Assembly (NCBI RefSeq): GCF_001870485.1
Contig: NZ_MDKE01000044.1
Coordinates: 120,490 to 184,489, forward strand
Direction: 5' to 3'
Source: Oceanisphaera psychrotolerans
GTDB lineage: Bacteria; Pseudomonadota; Gammaproteobacteria; Enterobacterales; Aeromonadaceae
DNA length: 64,000 nt
A program made the translations under genes and the position numbers. Below are positions 47,795 to 57,626 of the stretch, piece after piece. Numbering within the stretch: position 1 is the first letter of the stretch; each line of letters opens with the position of its first letter. The notes under the pieces are model-generated. The model searched no databases. It had not been told where the DNA came from and saw only the letters and a list, made by a program, of their open reading frames with translations.

Positions 47795-49070
47795 ATTCGC
47801 AAATATTCAACATGGCTTGGGTGAGCTGGCTCAGTTCGTCCGGTTGTATGATGTAGGGCGGCATCACATACAGCAGCTTGCCGAAGGGGCGTATCCAGAC
47901 CCCTTGTTCTACCAGCCGTTGTTGCACCTCGGCCACGTTCAGCGGCTCATGCAACTCAATCACGCCAATGCCGCCCAGTACCCGTACATCGGCCACCCGG
48001 GGCAGTTCGCGCGCCGGTGCCAGCTCGCGCTGTAACTGTGCTTCAATGTTTTGGATGCGATTCTGCCAGGGTGATGCCAGCAGCAGCTCCAGGCTGGCGG
48101 TTGCCACCGCACAGGCCAGCGGATTGGCCATGAAGGTGGGGCCGTGCATCAGCACCCCGGCGGGGCCGTGGCAGATGGTTTCGGCTACCTGCCGGGTGGT
48201 GATGGTGGCGGCCATGGTCATGTAGCCGCCGGTCAGTGCCTTGCCGATGCACATGATATCCGGCGAAATGCCGGCCCATTCGCAGGCAAACAGCTTGCCG
48301 GTGCGGCCGAAACCGGTGGCGATTTCATCGACAATCAGCAGCACATCGTACCGGTCGCACAGCGCACGCGCGCCTTTCAGGTATTCCGGGTGATAAAAAC
48401 ACATGCCGCCGGCGCCCTGCACGATGGGCTCCAGGATCAGGGCCGCCAGTTCGTGATGCCGTTGTTCCAGGATCAGCTCCAGCGGTTGCAGATCCTGCGG
48501 GTCCCAGTCACCGCCGAAGCGGCTTTTGGGGCTGTCGATAAACAGATGCTTGGGCAGAAACCCCTTGTACAGGCTGTGCATGCCACCGTTGGGGTCGCAC
48601 ACGCTCATGGCACCGAAGGTGTCGCCATGGTAGCCCTTGTTCAGGGTGACAAAGCGGGTTTTGGGCTGGCCCCGGCCATGCCAGTACTGAATGGCCATTT
48701 TCAGCGCCACTTCTACCGACACCGAGCCCGAGTCGGCCAGAAAAAAACGATCCAGCCCCTCTGGCAGCACCTGGCTCAGCGCCCGGCACAGGTTGACGGC
48801 CGGATCGTGAGTCAAGCCGCCGAACATCACATGCGACATCTTTTCCAACTGGGCGGTGGCGGCCTGGTTCAGCTCGGGCACGTTGTAACCGTGCAGGCAG
48901 GCCCACCAGGACGACATGCCGTCGACAAGCTTGCGGCCATCCGCCAGTTGCAGATAAACGCCGCTGGCACGTTCTACCCGGTAACAGGGCAGAGGCTGGG
49001 TGAGCGAGGTGTAAGGGTGCCACAGATGATGCAGATCGAAGGCCTGATTGTTCATAATTTCACTGCTCAT
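47793..49070 (-). CDS. bioA: adenosylmethionine-8-amino-7-oxononanoate aminotransferase BioA
   Basis: A 425-residue class III aminotransferase. [15 protein letters not shown] and [12 protein letters not shown] are BioA-specific; the PLP lysine is in [11 protein letters not shown], preceded by [14 protein letters not shown]. It converts KAPA to DAPA using S-adenosylmethionine as amino donor. It is divergent from bioB across a BirA-type operator. The start at 49070 is uncertain: an internal ATG at 49055 ([15 protein letters not shown]) aligns better with E. coli BioA. Confidence 0.96.
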   Translation of the reverse strand: MSSEIMNNQAFDLHHLWHPYTSLTQPLPCYRVERASGVYLQLADGRKLVDGMSSWWACLHGYNVPELNQAATAQLEKMSHVMFGGLTHDPAVNLCRALSQVLPEGLDRFFLADSGSVSVEVALKMAIQYWHGRGQPKTRFVTLNKGYHGDTFGAMSVCDPNGGMHSLYKGFLPKHLFIDSPKSRFGGDWDPQDLQPLELILEQRHHELAALILEPIVQGAGGMCFYHPEYLKGARALCDRYDVLLIVDEIATGFGRTGKLFACEWAGISPDIMCIGKALTGGYMTMAATITTRQVAETICHGPAGVLMHGPTFMANPLACAVATASLELLLASPWQNRIQNIEAQLQRELAPARELPRVADVRVLGGIGVIELHEPLNVAEVQQRLVEQGVWIRPFGKLLYVMPPYIIQPDELSQLTQAMLNICE

Positions 49071-49082
49071 AAAATAGACGAA

Positions 49083-49113
49083 TGTAAACCTTGTTCTCTC
49101 TTGTTGGTTGACA
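49083..49113. promoter_or_regulatory. BirA-type biotin operator between bioA and bioB
   Basis: TGTAAACC-N15-GGTTGACA, matching the BirA operator arms (TTGTAAACC and GGTTTACAA) with one mismatch. The right arm overlaps a TTGACA -35 box (49108-49113) with TACACT (49130-49135) 16 bases further as -10 for bioB, so BirA bound to biotinyl-AMP would block bioB and probably bioA transcription. Confidence 0.85.
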
Positions 49114-49179
49114 GGCTAGCACCGGTGCTTACACTAGCCAACAAAAAACACCTCTTGAATTTAAGGATACAGGGCAAGC

Positions 49180-50211
49180 ATGAGCCGTCAAAACTGGACC
49201 CGTGAGCAGGTGCTCGCATTATTTGAACGCCCCTTTTTCGATCTGCTGTTTGAAGCTCAGCAGGTGCACAGGGCCAACTTCGATCCCAATGAGGTACAGG
49301 TCAGCACCCTGTTATCCATCAAGACCGGCGCCTGCCCGGAAGACTGCAAATACTGCCCGCAGAGTGCTCGTTACAGCACCGGGCTGGAAGTAGAGCGGCT
49401 GATGGAAATGGAAAAAGTGCTGGAGCGGGCCAAAGAGGCCAAGGCCAACGGCTCCAGCCGCTTCTGCATGGGCGCCGCCTGGCGTAACCCCAAGGAGCGG
49501 GACATGCCTTACCTGGTAAAAATGGTGCAGGAGGTCAAATCCCTGGGCCTGGAAACCTGCATGACCCTCGGTATGCTCAACAACGAGCAGGCCGACCGGC
49601 TGGCCGATGCCGGGCTCGACTATTACAACCACAACCTGGACACCAGTCCGGAGTTTTACGGTGACATCATCACCACCCGTACCTATGCCGACCGGCTCAA
49701 CACCCTGGAAAACGTGCGCAACGCCGGCATGAAGGTGTGCTCCGGCGGCATCGTCGGCCTGGGCGAAAGCCCGGAAGATCGCGCCGGTCTGTTGCTGGCG
49801 CTGGCCAACCTGCCGCGTCAGCCCGAAAGCGTGCCCATCAACATGCTGGTGAAGGTCAAGGGCACCCCGATGGAAAACCAGGAAGATCTGGACGACTTCG
49901 ACTTTATCCGCACCATCGCCGTGGCTCGTATCCTGATGCCGCAAAGCCATGTGCGGCTGTCTGCCGGCCGCGAGAAGATGAATGATCAGATGCAGGCCCT
50001 GTGCTTCATGGCCGGCGCCAACTCCATCTTCTACGGCTGCAAGCTGCTGACCACTCCCAACCCGGACGAAAACAGCGACATGCAGCTGTTCAAGCGGCTC
50101 GGCGTGCGGCCCAGTGGCGCCAGCCAGAAGCCGGACGAAATGACCGAAATAGAGCTGCACGAGCAACTCGCCGCCCAGAACGAACCCAAGCCGCTGTTTT
50201 ACGAAGCCTGA
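49180..50211 (+). CDS. bioB: biotin synthase BioB
   Basis: A 343-residue radical-SAM enzyme. The cluster motif [10 protein letters not shown] gives Cys52, Cys56 and Cys59 for the 4Fe-4S cluster; [11 protein letters not shown] and [13 protein letters not shown] are further family blocks. It inserts sulfur into dethiobiotin. It is first in bioBFCD under the BirA-type operator. AAGGATA precedes the ATG. Confidence 0.98.
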   Translation: MSRQNWTREQVLALFERPFFDLLFEAQQVHRANFDPNEVQVSTLLSIKTGACPEDCKYCPQSARYSTGLEVERLMEMEKVLERAKEAKANGSSRFCMGAAWRNPKERDMPYLVKMVQEVKSLGLETCMTLGMLNNEQADRLADAGLDYYNHNLDTSPEFYGDIITTRTYADRLNTLENVRNAGMKVCSGGIVGLGESPEDRAGLLLALANLPRQPESVPINMLVKVKGTPMENQEDLDDFDFIRTIAVARILMPQSHVRLSAGREKMNDQMQALCFMAGANSIFYGCKLLTTPNPDENSDMQLFKRLGVRPSGASQKPDEMTEIELHEQLAAQNEPKPLFYEA

Positions 50212-50237
50212 AACACCGCGTTAATCGAGAGAACACC

Positions 50238-51389
50238 ATGCCTTTTAATCTGAGCCTGAACGAGCGTGAAGCGGCGGGTCTGAAGCGCAGCCTGCCGGTG
50301 ATCGAGCGGGTCGGTGGCCGGCAGCTGTGGGCCAACGGCTTGGCCTATCTCAACTTTGCCGGCAACGATTATCTGGGCCTCAGTCAGGCGCCCGAACTCA
50401 GGGCCGCCGCCGATGCCGCCGCCCGCGAGTTTGGCGTGGGTGCCGTGGCCTCGCCACTGGTGGTGGGGCATCAGGCCGTTCATCGGACGCTTGAAAGCGA
50501 GCTGGCCGACTGGCTGGGGCTGGAGGCGGTGATGCTGTTCAGCTCCGGTTTCTCCGCCAATCAGGCGGTCATCAAGAGCCTGCTCGGCAAGGAGCATTGG
50601 CTGTGGCAAGACCGGCTCAATCATGCCTCGTTGCAGGAAGCGGGCGCACTCAGCCCGGCCCGCATGCAGCGCTTCGCTCATAACGACATGGCCGCCCTGG
50701 CGGCGAAGCTCAAGCCCGAGGCGGGGCTTATCGTGTCCGAAGGGGTGTTCAGCATGGACGGTGATCAGGGTGACTGGCAGGGGCTGGCCCAACTGGCCGA
50801 GCAAAGCCGCAACTGGCTGATGATCGACGATGCCCACGGCCTGGGCGTGCTGGGCAAGGCGGGTCGGGGTACCTTGAGCGAGCAGGGCATCGCCGCCGAA
50901 CAGGTGCAAATTACCATGGGTACCTTCGGCAAGGCACTCGGCGTGAGCGGTGCCTTCGTCGGCGGCAGCCGTGCCCTGGTTGACTATCTGCACAATCACG
51001 CCCGTAGCTACGTGTACAGCACCCATCTGCCGCCGCCACAGTCTGCCGCCATTCTGGCGGCGGTACGGCTGGTACAACAGGCGGACGACCAACGCGACCG
51101 CCTGCGGCAATTGATTCGGCAGTTTCGCGAAGGGGTGGCCGCCCTGCCATTTGCGCTGCTGCCGTCCGCCACCGCCATTCAGCCGTTGATCGTCGGTGAC
51201 GAGAACAGCACCCTGGCGCTGGCCGCCCGGCTGCGCGAGCGGGGGTTTTGGGTGGGCGCCATTCGTCCGCCCACGGTGCCCAAAGGCTCGGCCCGGCTGC
51301 GCATTACCCTGAGTGCCGCCCATCGTTCCGAAGACATTACGGCGCTGGTCGGTGCCTTAACACAGGCCGCCCGGCAGGAGCAGAGGTAA
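50238..51389 (+). CDS. bioF: 8-amino-7-oxononanoate synthase BioF
   Basis: A 383-residue PLP-dependent alpha-oxoamine synthase. FAGNDYLGLSQ, ASPLVVGHQAVH, IDDAHGLGVLG and the PLP lysine loop MGTFGKALGVSG are all present. It condenses pimeloyl-ACP with alanine. The ATG at 50238 is 26 bases after bioB; the longer frame upstream lies within bioB. The stop overlaps the bioC start by one base. Confidence 0.97.
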   Translation: MPFNLSLNEREAAGLKRSLPVIERVGGRQLWANGLAYLNFAGNDYLGLSQAPELRAAADAAAREFGVGAVASPLVVGHQAVHRTLESELADWLGLEAVMLFSSGFSANQAVIKSLLGKEHWLWQDRLNHASLQEAGALSPARMQRFAHNDMAALAAKLKPEAGLIVSEGVFSMDGDQGDWQGLAQLAEQSRNWLMIDDAHGLGVLGKAGRGTLSEQGIAAEQVQITMGTFGKALGVSGAFVGGSRALVDYLHNHARSYVYSTHLPPPQSAAILAAVRLVQQADDQRDRLRQLIRQFREGVAALPFALLPSATAIQPLIVGDENSTLALAARLRERGFWVGAIRPPTVPKGSARLRITLSAAHRSEDITALVGALTQAARQEQR

Positions 51390-52189
51390 TGGATACCACA
51401 CAAGTGACCACCGGGGTTACCACGCCACCGCTGGCGGAGCCTATCGATAAACAGAAGGTCGCCGCCGCCTTCGGCCGCGCCGCCCACAGCTACGAGCAAC
51501 ACAACGAATTGCAGCGCCGCAGCGGCAACGCCCTGCTGGCGCGGCTGCCGGCGTGGGCCGACACCGGCCTGGATCTGGGCTGTGGCAGCGGCTGGTTTGC
51601 GCCCGAGCTCAAACAGCGAGCCAACCAGCTGCTGGCGCTGGATTTGTCACCCGACATGCTGCAACAGGCAACCAGAAAAGCCGACATCCAGCCCATCTGC
51701 GCCGATATGGACGCCATGCCGCTGCCCGAACAAAGCCTGGACTGGATCTTCGCCAACCTCTGCCTGCAGTGGAGCGCCGATCCGGCCGCCTGGCTCAAGG
51801 GCTGGAGTGCGCGCCTCAAACCCGGTGGTGTGCTGGTGTTTTCCACCCTGCTGGCGGGCAGCCTGCACGAGCTGGAAAACAGCTGGCGGCAACTGGACGG
51901 CCATGCCCACATCAACCGCTTTGTCGCGCCCGAGACGCTGGCGCACTACCTGGCGGCCACCGGCCGCCGCTGGCAACTGGAGCAGGTGGACGAGCAACTC
52001 GGTTATCCGCAACTGAAAGGGTTGCTGCTCGATCTCAAGGGCATCGGTGCCAATCGGGTCAACGGCGACCGCCGGCCCGGGCTGATGGGCAAACAAGCCT
52101 GGCAGCGACTGAATCTCATCTATCCTAAGAACAATCAGGGCCACTGTGTGGCCACCTATCGGTTGGCGTATGGAGTCATCTATGGCTAA
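51389..52189 (+). CDS. bioC: malonyl-ACP O-methyltransferase BioC
   Basis: A 266-residue SAM methyltransferase. VAAAFGRAAHSYEQHNELQR is the BioC N-terminal block, GLDLGCGSGWFAPEL is SAM motif I, and FANLCLQWSADPAAWL is a typical BioC sequence. It methylates malonyl-ACP so it can enter fatty-acid synthesis to make the pimeloyl chain. It overlaps bioF by one base (TAATG) and bioD by eight. bioH is not in the window. Confidence 0.95.
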   Translation: MDTTQVTTGVTTPPLAEPIDKQKVAAAFGRAAHSYEQHNELQRRSGNALLARLPAWADTGLDLGCGSGWFAPELKQRANQLLALDLSPDMLQQATRKADIQPICADMDAMPLPEQSLDWIFANLCLQWSADPAAWLKGWSARLKPGGVLVFSTLLAGSLHELENSWRQLDGHAHINRFVAPETLAHYLAATGRRWQLEQVDEQLGYPQLKGLLLDLKGIGANRVNGDRRPGLMGKQAWQRLNLIYPKNNQGHCVATYRLAYGVIYG

Positions 52190-52865
52190 GACATTTTTCA
52201 TTACCGGTACCGACACCGAAGTGGGTAAGACCTTCGTTACCCGGGCGCTGATGCGGGCCGCTGCCGAGGCGGGCAAGAAAGTACTGGGCTACAAACCCGT
52301 GGCTTCCGGCTGCGAGCTGATTGACGGCGAGCTCAAGAACAGTGACGCCCTGACCCTGCAGGCGGCTTCGTCCATCGCGCTGCCCTACCACATGCACAAC
52401 CCCTACGCCTTTGCCCCGGCCATCGCCCCCCACATTGCCGCAGCCAAGGCCAATGAAACCATCAGCATTCACCATATCGGCGAGGGCCTGGCCCGGCTGA
52501 AGGAAACCGCCGTCGACTGGATTTTTGCCGAAGGCGCCGGGGGCTGGCGACTGCCGCTGGACGAACAACACCTGTTGTCCGACTGGGTCAGGAAAGAGCA
52601 CCTGCCGGTGATCCTGGTGGTGGGCGCGCGGCTGGGCTGCATCAACCACGCCCTGCTGACGCTGGATGCCATTCGACACGACGGCCTGGTGGTGGCCGGC
52701 TGGGTGCTGAACCGGGTCGATCCCGAAATGAGTCATTACGAAGAAAACGCCGCTACCCTCAAGCAACGCATCAAGGCACCGTTGCTGGGCGAGATCCCCT
52801 GGCTGGGTGAAGAGGGGGAAGACACCGCCACCGGTTTTATAGATCTTGCACCTTTACTGAAATAA
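52182..52865 (+). CDS. bioD: dethiobiotin synthetase BioD
   Basis: A 227-residue ATP-dependent ligase. The P-loop is ITGTDTEVGKTFV, followed by YKPVASGC and AEGAGGWRLPLD. It closes the ureido ring of DAPA with CO2 and ATP to form dethiobiotin. Last gene of bioBFCD. Confidence 0.97.
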   Translation: MAKTFFITGTDTEVGKTFVTRALMRAAAEAGKKVLGYKPVASGCELIDGELKNSDALTLQAASSIALPYHMHNPYAFAPAIAPHIAAAKANETISIHHIGEGLARLKETAVDWIFAEGAGGWRLPLDEQHLLSDWVRKEHLPVILVVGARLGCINHALLTLDAIRHDGLVVAGWVLNRVDPEMSHYEENAATLKQRIKAPLLGEIPWLGEEGEDTATGFIDLAPLLK

Positions 52866-52939
52866 TTCATCATGACCATCTTGAATTTCGCCCACGCGGA
52901 CATATTATGTCTGCAGACTCGTTGAAGTAAGGAAAGGTT

Positions 52940-53815
52940 ATGAAACGCATTCTGCTGTTTATCGCCACCAACCTGGCCGTGGTGCTGGTGCTGGGCGTGG
53001 TGCTGAATATCGTGTTTTCGATGCTGGGAATCGATCGCAGCAGCGTCGGTGGCCTGCTGGTGTTCTGTGCCGTATTCGGTTTTGGCGGTTCGACCATCTC
53101 GCTGCTCATCTCCAAATGGATGGCCAAGCGTGCCTACAGCGTGCAGGTGATTGAACAGCCCCGCAATGAAATGGAACACTGGCTGATGACCACGGTGGCC
53201 CGCCAGGCCCAGCAGGCCGGCATCGGCATGCCGGAAGTGGGTGTGTACGACTCGCCGGACATGAACGCCTTTGCCACCGGCGCCAGCCGCAACAACGCTC
53301 TGGTGGCGGTGAGTACCGGCCTGATGTACAGCATGAGCCGGGACGAAGCCGAAGCGGTACTGGCCCACGAAGTGAGCCATGTGGCCAACGGCGACATGGT
53401 AACCCTGACCCTGATCCAGGGCGTGGTGAACACCTTCGTGATGTTCTTCGCCCGCATCGTGGCCAACATCATCAGCGGCTTCTTCAGCAACAATGAAGAG
53501 GAAGAAGGCGGCGGCATGGGTGGCCTGGCCTACTTTGCCATCGTCATGGTACTGGAACTGGTGTTTGGTATCCTGGCCTCCATCATCGTGATGTGGTTCA
53601 GCCGCCAGCGTGAATACCGCGCCGATCAGGGCGGTGCCCGCCTGGCCGGCAAAGAGAAGATGATTGCCGCTCTGGAGCGCCTGCGTCGCGGCCCCGAAGT
53701 GGAGCTGGAAGGTTCACTCGCCGCCTTTGGTATCAACGGCAAGCGTCACAGCGAACTGTTCATGAGCCACCCGCCGCTGGAAAAACGCATCCAGAGCCTG
53801 CGCGAACAGCCGTAA
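52940..53815 (+). CDS. htpX: membrane zinc metalloprotease HtpX
   Basis: A 291-residue M48-family protease. The zinc motif HEVSH (143-147) lies in the cytoplasmic domain, with a third ligand Glu expected in [10 protein letters not shown]. Two N-terminal helices and two after the active site anchor it in the inner membrane. HtpX degrades damaged membrane proteins and is often under heat-shock or Cpx control; no such site could be identified here. AAGGAAAGG precedes the ATG. Confidence 0.97.
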   Translation: MKRILLFIATNLAVVLVLGVVLNIVFSMLGIDRSSVGGLLVFCAVFGFGGSTISLLISKWMAKRAYSVQVIEQPRNEMEHWLMTTVARQAQQAGIGMPEVGVYDSPDMNAFATGASRNNALVAVSTGLMYSMSRDEAEAVLAHEVSHVANGDMVTLTLIQGVVNTFVMFFARIVANIISGFFSNNEEEEGGGMGGLAYFAIVMVLELVFGILASIIVMWFSRQREYRADQGGARLAGKEKMIAALERLRRGPEVELEGSLAAFGINGKRHSELFMSHPPLEKRIQSLREQP

Positions 53816-53846
53816 TAGATTGATATAGCCCTGTAGTTTGGTTTTT

Positions 53847-53871
53847 AACCCCGGCTCGCCGGGGTTTTTTT
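53847..53871 (+). terminator. Rho-independent terminator of htpX
   Basis: AACCCCGG-N4-CCGGGGTT followed by a T run, 31 bases after the htpX stop. It separates htpX from the defence region that follows. Confidence 0.95.
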
Positions 53872-53954
53872 ATTGTTTGAATTATTGAAGTTTTCTTGCT
53901 TTAAATAGAGGCCATAACGATAAAAATAACCAAGCACGGATAAGCGAAAATAAA

Positions 53955-54794
53955 ATGATAAAAACCGAACCGGGCCGCCGTTTCTGGTTGATTGAACTGA
54001 TTGCCAACTGGGAAGGCCGGATCAGCTGCCGCCACCTGCAACAGTTTTTTCAGCTCGGGCGCCAGCAGGCCAGCAAGGATATCAATCAATATCTGCGGCA
54101 CTATCCGGATAATTTATATTACAGCGCCTCCGCCAAGGGCTATTTGCCGACCAGGCAATTTGCTCCCGCATTTATTTCCGGTGACGTAGCCGAGTACCTC
54201 AACTGGATGACGGGCCAGAGCGCCCATGCTATGCCCGAAACTGCGGATTGCAGGCTTCCTCACCTGATGCTTTCTCATCCGCCCCGTAACGTCAGCCCGC
54301 AGACTATTCGCCCACTGGTGCAGGCATTGCGCCGGCAGCAACGGGTAGAGGTAGACTATGTGGCCGTGTCTCGCCCCGATCGCAGCGGCCGCATTATCGT
54401 GCCGACCGCCTTCGTCAACACCGGCCGCCGCTGGCACCTGCGTGCCTGGTGCGAAAAAGCGCAGGGCTATCGTGATCTGGTGCTCAGTCGTTTTCGTGGC
54501 GAAGCCATTCTGGAAGGACCGCCGCTGGCTCCGCTGCCCACCGACGAGGGCTGGCATACCGAACTCACCTTGATCCTTACGCCCGATCCCCGACTTACCC
54601 GCGAGCAGCAAGAAGCCTTGGCCCTCGACTACGGCATGCAAAACGGCGAACTACGGCTGAACACCCGCGCCGCCCTGGCCAATTACCTGTTACAGGATAT
54701 GCAGATAAACGTAAAAATGCTCGACGGCAATCCCGCCGCCCAGCAATTGATTCTGGCCAATATCGACGACATCAAACCCTGGCTGTTCGGCTGA
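53955..54794 (+). CDS. WYL-domain transcriptional regulator of the BrxR/CapW type
   Basis: A 279-residue protein with three parts: an N-terminal winged helix (about 8-65, FWLIELIANWEGRISCRHL, LGRQQASKDINQYLRHY), a WYL domain (about 115-195) with VNTGRRWHLRAWCEKAQG and RDLVLSRF, and a C-terminal WCX-like part. This layout and the WHLRAWCE block are those of BrxR and CapW, repressors found with BREX, CBASS and other defence systems; WYL domains are thought to sense nucleic acids or nucleotides. It lies 99 bases before cas3 in the same orientation with an inverted repeat between them. Regulation of cas genes is inferred. No good ribosome site precedes the ATG. Confidence 0.82.
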   Translation: MIKTEPGRRFWLIELIANWEGRISCRHLQQFFQLGRQQASKDINQYLRHYPDNLYYSASAKGYLPTRQFAPAFISGDVAEYLNWMTGQSAHAMPETADCRLPHLMLSHPPRNVSPQTIRPLVQALRRQQRVEVDYVAVSRPDRSGRIIVPTAFVNTGRRWHLRAWCEKAQGYRDLVLSRFRGEAILEGPPLAPLPTDEGWHTELTLILTPDPRLTREQQEALALDYGMQNGELRLNTRAALANYLLQDMQINVKMLDGNPAAQQLILANIDDIKPWLFG

Positions 54795-54797
54795 CGA

Positions 54798-54814
54798 CCT
54801 GTCGCCTGAAGCGA
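54798..54814. promoter_or_regulatory. inverted repeat between the WYL regulator and cas3
   Basis: TGTCGC-N5-GCGACA, perfect 6-bp arms, starting three bases after the regulator stop and 80 bases before the cas3 ATG. A possible operator for the dimeric WYL protein; it might instead be a weak terminator, though no T run follows. Confidence 0.4.
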
Positions 54815-54893
54815 CATGTTTATTTGCACAGTGTTGGCGGAATAGGGGAAAGAGGTGAGAGTAGATACAGAATCGAAAAAAGGAGTAAGGCGA

Positions 54894-57626
54894 ATGAGTG
54901 CCAGTTATTTCCGTTACTGGGGCAAGGCGCGCAAGGATGATGGGCAGGAAGGAGAATACTACCATTTGTTGCCCTATCACTGCCTGGATGTAGCGGCGGT
55001 TGGCTGGTTCTTGCTGGACGAAGACAAACCCTTGACCCGTAACCTGGCCGAGTTTCTGGATATCGCTCCCGGCCAGTTGCGGCAAATATTTACCTTTTCG
55101 CTGATGCTGCATGATCTGGGTAAATTCGCCTCGGCGTTCCAGAACCTGGCGGATTTTGCAGATAGCCCATTAATTCGTAATCAACCCAGATCGGGCTACG
55201 ACAGCCGTCAGGCCCGCCATGACCGGCTGGGCTATTTTTTCTGGTTAATGGCCAGCCGGGGGCGGCGGCTCGATGGGGCAGACATCGGACTGAACCAAGT
55301 CGACATCAGTCAGGTCACCCCGGCTCTCGATAGCCTGAATGCCTTGCTGGATGTGGTGTTTGGTCACCATGGCTATCCCATCGACTGGGGCAGCCAGCCG
55401 AGAATGATGAAAGATTATTGTCACGATTCGGATGTGGATGCGGCCTGTGACTTTATCCGGGATTGTGCCCAGTTACTAAAGGTGACATGGCCCGAGCAAA
55501 AACTGGCCGACAGGGAGTGGCTGACTCGCTTGCGTCAGGTCAGCTGGCATTTATCTGGGATTGCGATTTTAAGCGACTGGATAGGTTCAGATACGGCATT
55601 TTTTGAATATCAAAGCGCTGATTTGACGTTGGCCGAGTATTGGCCACAAGCTCAAGAAAAAGCACTACGTGCGCTTGCGGCAACAGAATTGGTCAAGCCG
55701 GTAAAGGTTCAGCCATTTCTATCGGTACAGAAGCATTTTGGTTTTGAGCCTACTCCGTTGCAGGCCTGGGCGGAATCGGTGCCTTTGGCATCGGGGCCAC
55801 AGTTGTTCATTCTTGAAGATGTGACCGGGGCGGGGAAAACAGAAGCCGCTCTGGCGTTGACTCACCGTCTGTTACAGCAGGGCGAAGCCGATGGTTTTTA
55901 TTTCGGTCTGCCGACCATGGCAACGTCCAATGCCATGTTTTCCCGGGTGGCGGAGCATTATCAGCAAATGCTGTCCGTTGATGGTAGCCGACCCAGTATA
56001 GTGCTGGCGCATGGTGCCAGGGAAATGAACGACCATTTTCTCGAAGCCCTGACGACAGCAGTAAAAACGGACTCTGCCTATACCGACGGCGAAGAGACGG
56101 CCAGTCTGTATTGCAACCATTGGCTGGCCGATTCTCGTAAAAAGGCGCTGCTGGCGGCGGTGGGGGTCGGCACTATCGATCAGGCGCTGATGACGGTACT
56201 GCCGCGTAAGCATCAACCTCTTCGCTTGCTGGGATTGCACCGGAAGATCCTGATTTTTGATGAAGTTCATGCGGCGGACAGTTTTATGTTTGAGCTGCTT
56301 GACGACTTGCTGCGGGTCCATTTGCGTCAGGGAGGAAGTGCCATTCTGCTGACCGCGACGCTGGCAAAACGGCAGCGGGAGCGGTTATGTCGCATCTGGC
56401 AGGAAGCCGCCGGTGTGGAAACAATATCGCTGCCTGAAAAAAATGATTTCCCGCTGGCAACCCAGGTCATTCCTGGGCAGCGGCTGAATGAAGTACCCGT
56501 CGCCAGTCGGGCGGCCGTGAGCCGTGAGTTGGCGGTGAGTTTTGTTCATAGCGAGCAGGAATGTGTCAGCCAGATCCTGGCCGCCAGTCGGCGGGGCGAG
56601 TGCGTGGTATGGATCCGCAACTCGGTGGATGACGCCATCCGCGCCTATCAGGCACTGGTTGAACAACTGGAATCCACTGACATTCTGACCCTGTTTCACA
56701 GTCGTTTTACTTTGAAGGATCGAAAGGCCATAGAAAACAGGGTCTTGGCCACGTTTGGTAAAAAAGGAGGTCAGGCCGAACGCCGAGGAAAAATTCTGAT
56801 TGCCACCCAGGTGTTTCAGGAAAGCCTGGATGCCGACGCCGATCTGATGATCTCCGACCTTTGCCCAATCGACGATCTCATTCAGCGAGCAGGCCGCCAA
56901 CACCGACATATCAGGGATCAGGCAGGCAATTGCATAGATAAGGAAAAAGATGAACGCTCGGCGCCTTTATTACTTGTTCATGCTCCCGAGTGGCAGGATC
57001 AACCCGATGCGGACTGGTTGCTCAGTCATTTGCCCAATACCGAGCATGTCTATCGCTCCCCCGGCTGGTTATGGCTGGGAATGGAAATTTTGCGGCAATT
57101 AGGCGCTATTCGCATGCCAGGCGAGGCGAGGTCGCTGATCGAAGCCGTTTACGGTGACCATGCTTATGAACGGATGCCGGATGCATTCAAAAAGAAAGAG
57201 GATTGCTACTTTGGCGAGTTACGTGGCCAGTCTGCGCAGGCGAAGAGTCAGCGGATAGACTGGCACAAGGGCTATAACCAGACCAGTGCCAGCGCTTGGC
57301 ACGATGACAACATCGAGATCAGCACCCGTTTTGAAGACAGGAAAACCGTTCAGGTGCTGGTACTGAAACGTGACCCGCAAGGGCGGCTGCAACTGTGGGC
57401 CGAAGGCGAGTCCCATGCGCTCCAGAACAGCATAGTGAAGCTCGCCAAACGGCGTTTTGCCGATCAGCTGGCACCCTTGCCCGATAACCTGAAGACGGCC
57501 TTTGAGCTCATATTACAGCGTTACCCGCAGGCAAAGTTTCTCCAGCCTTGGTTACCCGATCATGATCCCTTGTTTGGTTATTCAACCGAATTAGGCGTGT
57601 TTGTCAGCAATAAGGAGGTTGAATGA
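54894..57626 (+). CDS. cas3: type I-E CRISPR helicase-nuclease Cas3
   Basis: A 910-residue protein. The HD nuclease domain includes LMLHDLGKFASAFQN (His73-Asp74) and VFGHHGYPID (His158-159). The SF2 helicase part has Walker A TGAGKT (311-316), DEVH (456-459), the SAT-like LLTATLAKRQ and QRAGRQHRH as motif VI. It is recruited to the Cascade R-loop and degrades target DNA. Start at ATG 54894 after AAAGGAG; the stop overlaps the cas8e start by four bases (ATGA). All key residues appear intact. Confidence 0.96.
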   Translation: MSASYFRYWGKARKDDGQEGEYYHLLPYHCLDVAAVGWFLLDEDKPLTRNLAEFLDIAPGQLRQIFTFSLMLHDLGKFASAFQNLADFADSPLIRNQPRSGYDSRQARHDRLGYFFWLMASRGRRLDGADIGLNQVDISQVTPALDSLNALLDVVFGHHGYPIDWGSQPRMMKDYCHDSDVDAACDFIRDCAQLLKVTWPEQKLADREWLTRLRQVSWHLSGIAILSDWIGSDTAFFEYQSADLTLAEYWPQAQEKALRALAATELVKPVKVQPFLSVQKHFGFEPTPLQAWAESVPLASGPQLFILEDVTGAGKTEAALALTHRLLQQGEADGFYFGLPTMATSNAMFSRVAEHYQQMLSVDGSRPSIVLAHGAREMNDHFLEALTTAVKTDSAYTDGEETASLYCNHWLADSRKKALLAAVGVGTIDQALMTVLPRKHQPLRLLGLHRKILIFDEVHAADSFMFELLDDLLRVHLRQGGSAILLTATLAKRQRERLCRIWQEAAGVETISLPEKNDFPLATQVIPGQRLNEVPVASRAAVSRELAVSFVHSEQECVSQILAASRRGECVVWIRNSVDDAIRAYQALVEQLESTDILTLFHSRFTLKDRKAIENRVLATFGKKGGQAERRGKILIATQVFQESLDADADLMISDLCPIDDLIQRAGRQHRHIRDQAGNCIDKEKDERSAPLLLVHAPEWQDQPDADWLLSHLPNTEHVYRSPGWLWLGMEILRQLGAIRMPGEARSLIEAVYGDHAYERMPDAFKKKEDCYFGELRGQSAQAKSQRIDWHKGYNQTSASAWHDDNIEISTRFEDRKTVQVLVLKRDPQGRLQLWAEGESHALQNSIVKLAKRRFADQLAPLPDNLKTAFELILQRYPQAKFLQPWLPDHDPLFGYSTELGVFVSNKEVE

